From: Candidatus Thiodiazotropha taylori
GTDB lineage: Bacteria; Pseudomonadota; Gammaproteobacteria; Chromatiales; Chromatiaceae
NCBI GenBank assembly: GCA_019100305.1
Contig: JAHRHW010000203.1
Coordinates: 1-7,911, forward strand
DNA: 7,911 nucleotides
Direction of reading: 5' to 3'
Shown here: one piece after another, positions 5,936 through 7,911 of the stretch
Numbering within the stretch: position 1 is the stretch's first letter
How the letters are laid out: the number at the start of each line of letters is the position of its first letter
Translations under genes and position numbers: made by a program
The notes under the pieces: generated by a model
What the model saw: only the letters and a program-made list of their open reading frames with translations
What the model was told of the DNA's origin: nothing
Databases searched by the model: none

Positions 5936-6529
5936 CTATTTGCAGAAGGCCGACACCCGCATATCATCCTGCGGATCAACGATTCTCCAGTCATCCAGAG
6001 GTTTGATGCAGTAGGTATAACCCTGCTCAGTAACCACTCGGGTCGTGCCATCGGCCAGTGTGGAAATATTCGCTGCTTCCCTTTTTGGGTTTAGCGCCTG
6101 ATCGAGGATTGCCGATACTGAGCCTTTATCTCCCGTGGTATCGGCTTGTCCCTCGTCACTGACCAGATTGCGGATGATCTGTTTTGATGAGGAAAGGATT
6201 CTGGCAGAGGTGACTCTATCTGTTTTCGATTCCATTATTGGTTTCTTTCGTTCGTTGCGTTCGGGAGGAATGGCTGGTGATGGTGTATTGTCAGGGCGTT
6301 TGGGTTTTGCTGTCCGAGTCCTCGGCTGTTTCGGCATTGAGGCCCGTTGGTGGTTTTCGTCTGGCGTGCTGACCCTGACGGGTGACTCGATGGTGATCCG
6401 AATCGTGGATGATCGGTCGTGTGAGGGTGACTCTGGCAGATAACGCCACAACTTGTCACCCAGATACCAGGTCAGCAGAAAATGCATCGCAACCGATAGG
6501 CTGAGTGCTGATGCGAATGTTCTGCTCAT
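5936..6529 (-). CDS. Uncharacterised membrane-anchored, Pro/Lys-rich (TonB-like architecture) protein
   Basis: A 197-residue protein that I cannot assign to a named family. It has a short N-terminus, one hydrophobic segment (about 6-23) with no lipobox, a periplasmic-type low-complexity region rich in Pro, Lys and Arg (about 66-97), a polar stretch (about 100-150), and a small C-terminal domain (about 155-197). That domain has an ADGTTRV strand followed by GYTYC and ends SAFCK, giving two Cys (C174, C196) that could form a disulfide. The anchor, stiff linker and small C-terminal domain resemble TonB/TolA proteins, but no true TonB C-terminal motif is recognised. The start at 6529 has AGGGAA 6 bases upstream. 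The gene follows gor by 28 bases on the same strand and is likely co-transcribed. A few antisense frames exist here but show no family features. Confidence 0.75.
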   Translation of the reverse strand: MSRTFASALSLSVAMHFLLTWYLGDKLWRYLPESPSHDRSSTIRITIESPVRVSTPDENHQRASMPKQPRTRTAKPKRPDNTPSPAIPPERNERKKPIMESKTDRVTSARILSSSKQIIRNLVSDEGQADTTGDKGSVSAILDQALNPKREAANISTLADGTTRVVTEQGYTYCIKPLDDWRIVDPQDDMRVSAFCK

Positions 6530-6557
6530 TGAGTCTTCCCTGGATTGCCGGCTTGCC

Positions 6558-7910
6558 CTAGCGCATGGTTACCAACTCTTCAGCAGCGCTTGGATGAATC
6601 GCAATGGTGTCGTCGAAATCCGTCTTTGTTGCACCCATTCGCATCGCCACTGCGAAACCCTGCAACATCTCATCCGCACCGATACCGATCACATGACAGC
6701 CGACCACTTTCTCTCGGGCGCCAACCGTAACCAGTTTCATCGCCATCTTGCTCTGATGTTTGGTGAATGCGTGATACATCGGTGTGAATCTGGACTGGTA
6801 GATCTTTACCGCATCCCCATGAATCTCCCGGGCTTCACTTTCGGTCAGGCCAACGGTGGCGATGGGCGGGTGACTGAAGACCACCGTCGGGATCAGGTCG
6901 TAGTCGAGTTTTCGCTCATGCATGCCGCCGAACAGCCGGTCGCCAAGCCGTCGTCCTGCGGCAATGGCCACCGGTGTCAGTTGAGCCCGTCCGGTGACAT
7001 CGCCGATCGCATAGACACCGGGCTGGTTGGTATTCTGCCACTCATCGGTAGGGATGTAGCCCTGCTCATCCGTGGCAATTCCAATTTTCTCCAGGTTCAT
7101 GCCAGAGGAAGCCGGTGCTCTGCCGATGGCCCACAGCAGCTGATCGAAACGGCCCAGCTGATGTCCGGTATCGGCACAGATCAGTTCAAGATCCCCGTCA
7201 TCCTGCTTGACTACCTCTCCGATGCGTGAAGAGGTGATGATGTTGACGCCGGCGTCCACCATCTCCTCCATCAGACACTCCCGCAACATGGCATCGAAGG
7301 GTCTGAGCAGGTGCTCTCTTCTCAACAGCAGCGTGACATTGCTACCCAGAGCGTTGAGCAGGCCAGCGATCTCTACCGCAATATAACCACTGCCTACCAC
7401 AGCCACTTGGCGGGGTAGGGTATCCAGCTCAAAAAAGCCATCTGAAGTGATGCCGTGCTCTGCACCCGGTAAGGATGGCACCACCGGATAAGCGCCCGGG
7501 GCGACGATGATGTGTTCGGCCTGCAACTGTTCCCCGTTCACTTCCAGCGTGTGCGGATCGATGAAACGGGCGTATCCGGTGATCTCATCGATTTCCGAAT
7601 CTTTCAGATAGGTGTGATACCAGCTGTTGATACCGGCCACATATTCATCCCGGTGTTGCTTCAGGGTTTCCCAAGAGAATCCATTGATGTCGATCTGAAA
7701 ACCGTAATCGGCGGCATCGTGAAGGGTATGGGCTACACCGGCTCCGTACCACATGACTTTTTTCGGTACACACCCGAGGTTCACGCAGGTACCTCCAATT
7801 CGCTTGGCTTCGATCACAGCGCATCTGGCGCCATATTTGGCAGCGCGCTCCGCGACTGAGAGACCGCCGCTACCGGCGCCGATGGCGATCAGGTCATATT
7901 TTTTACTCAT
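6558..7910 (-). CDS. gor: Glutathione reductase (NADPH)
   Basis: Cytoplasmic FAD-dependent disulfide reductase that regenerates reduced glutathione from GSSG using NADPH. The 450-residue length equals that of E. coli Gor. Visible in order: the FAD dinucleotide-binding GAGSGG (11-16); redox-active disulfide GGTCVNLGCVPKK with C42 and C47; the NADPH-binding GSGYIAVE (173-180); R197 and R203 in the LRREHLLRPFD stretch, at the positions of E. coli R198 and R204 that select NADPH over NADH; a second FAD motif YAIGD (300-304); and the C-terminal dimer interface with catalytic H439-E444 in IHPSAAEE. The sequence ends EELVTMR, nearly identical to E. coli. These features favour Gor over lipoamide or mercuric reductase. 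The ATG lies one base from the window edge, so promoter and ribosome site are not visible. The membrane-anchored gene at 6529 follows after 28 bases. Confidence 0.97.
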   Translation of the reverse strand: MSKKYDLIAIGAGSGGLSVAERAAKYGARCAVIEAKRIGGTCVNLGCVPKKVMWYGAGVAHTLHDAADYGFQIDINGFSWETLKQHRDEYVAGINSWYHTYLKDSEIDEITGYARFIDPHTLEVNGEQLQAEHIIVAPGAYPVVPSLPGAEHGITSDGFFELDTLPRQVAVVGSGYIAVEIAGLLNALGSNVTLLLRREHLLRPFDAMLRECLMEEMVDAGVNIITSSRIGEVVKQDDGDLELICADTGHQLGRFDQLLWAIGRAPASSGMNLEKIGIATDEQGYIPTDEWQNTNQPGVYAIGDVTGRAQLTPVAIAAGRRLGDRLFGGMHERKLDYDLIPTVVFSHPPIATVGLTESEAREIHGDAVKIYQSRFTPMYHAFTKHQSKMAMKLVTVGAREKVVGCHVIGIGADEMLQGFAVAMRMGATKTDFDDTIAIHPSAAEELVTMR

Positions 7911-7911
7911 T

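Noticed and set aside
6453..7229. A 258-codon + strand open frame antisense to gor and the downstream gene
   Set aside because: It overlaps a glutathione reductase with all motifs intact on the opposite strand; its own translation is rich in His/Arg/Cys and shows no domain.

Overview
The window looks like chromosomal DNA from a gammaproteobacterium of moderate GC content. The visible part of IleS follows the E. coli enzyme closely along its length, including the C-terminal zinc site. The window also carries an E. coli-type glutathione reductase of exactly 450 residues, and short palindromic CCCCTCTCCC/GGGAGAGGGG repeats of a kind I recall from many proteobacterial genomes. The exact genus cannot be told from this sequence. 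A free-living, environmental lineage is an inference.

Left block (1-3421, + strand): the 3' part of ileS, lspA 23 bases later, and after 51 bases a DUF1343/NamZ-type gene (family GH171, exo-beta-N-acetylmuramidase). In E. coli, ileS-lspA is followed by fkpB and ispH, so the conserved string is broken here and a peptidoglycan-recycling-type gene takes that place. All three genes could share a transcript.

Middle block (3422-5523, + strand): an accessory-looking stretch. It starts with a perfect 18-bp inverted repeat (3453-3470 with 3528-3545). A small outer-membrane-type lipoprotein with a carbohydrate-binding-like beta domain follows, then a HAD-family protein that starts at GTG and has Asn in place of the usual second catalytic Asp. 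The block ends with about 570 bases without a gene, filled by two diverged tandem copies of a repeat of about 215-230 bp. That repeat is edged by GC-rich palindromes and contains a strong G-quadruplex motif. In an 80-nt core, all 15 differences between the copies are transitions, and 7 of them are CpG to TpG/CpA changes.

Right block (5524-7910): a short GFA/CENP-V-type zinc protein on the + strand, with a plausible promoter and an operator-like palindrome upstream, converges on a two-gene - strand unit. That unit is gor (glutathione reductase, complete, its ATG at the window edge), followed after 28 bases by an unrecognised membrane-anchored, Pro/Lys-rich, TonB-like protein. GFA and Gor both belong to families linked to glutathione or thiol chemistry, but they are transcribed separately and a functional link is only inferred.

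I found no tRNA, rRNA, CRISPR array or transposase gene. The most unusual material is the repeat region 4973-5428, the active-site changes in the HAD and NamZ-like proteins, and the uncharacterised gene after gor.
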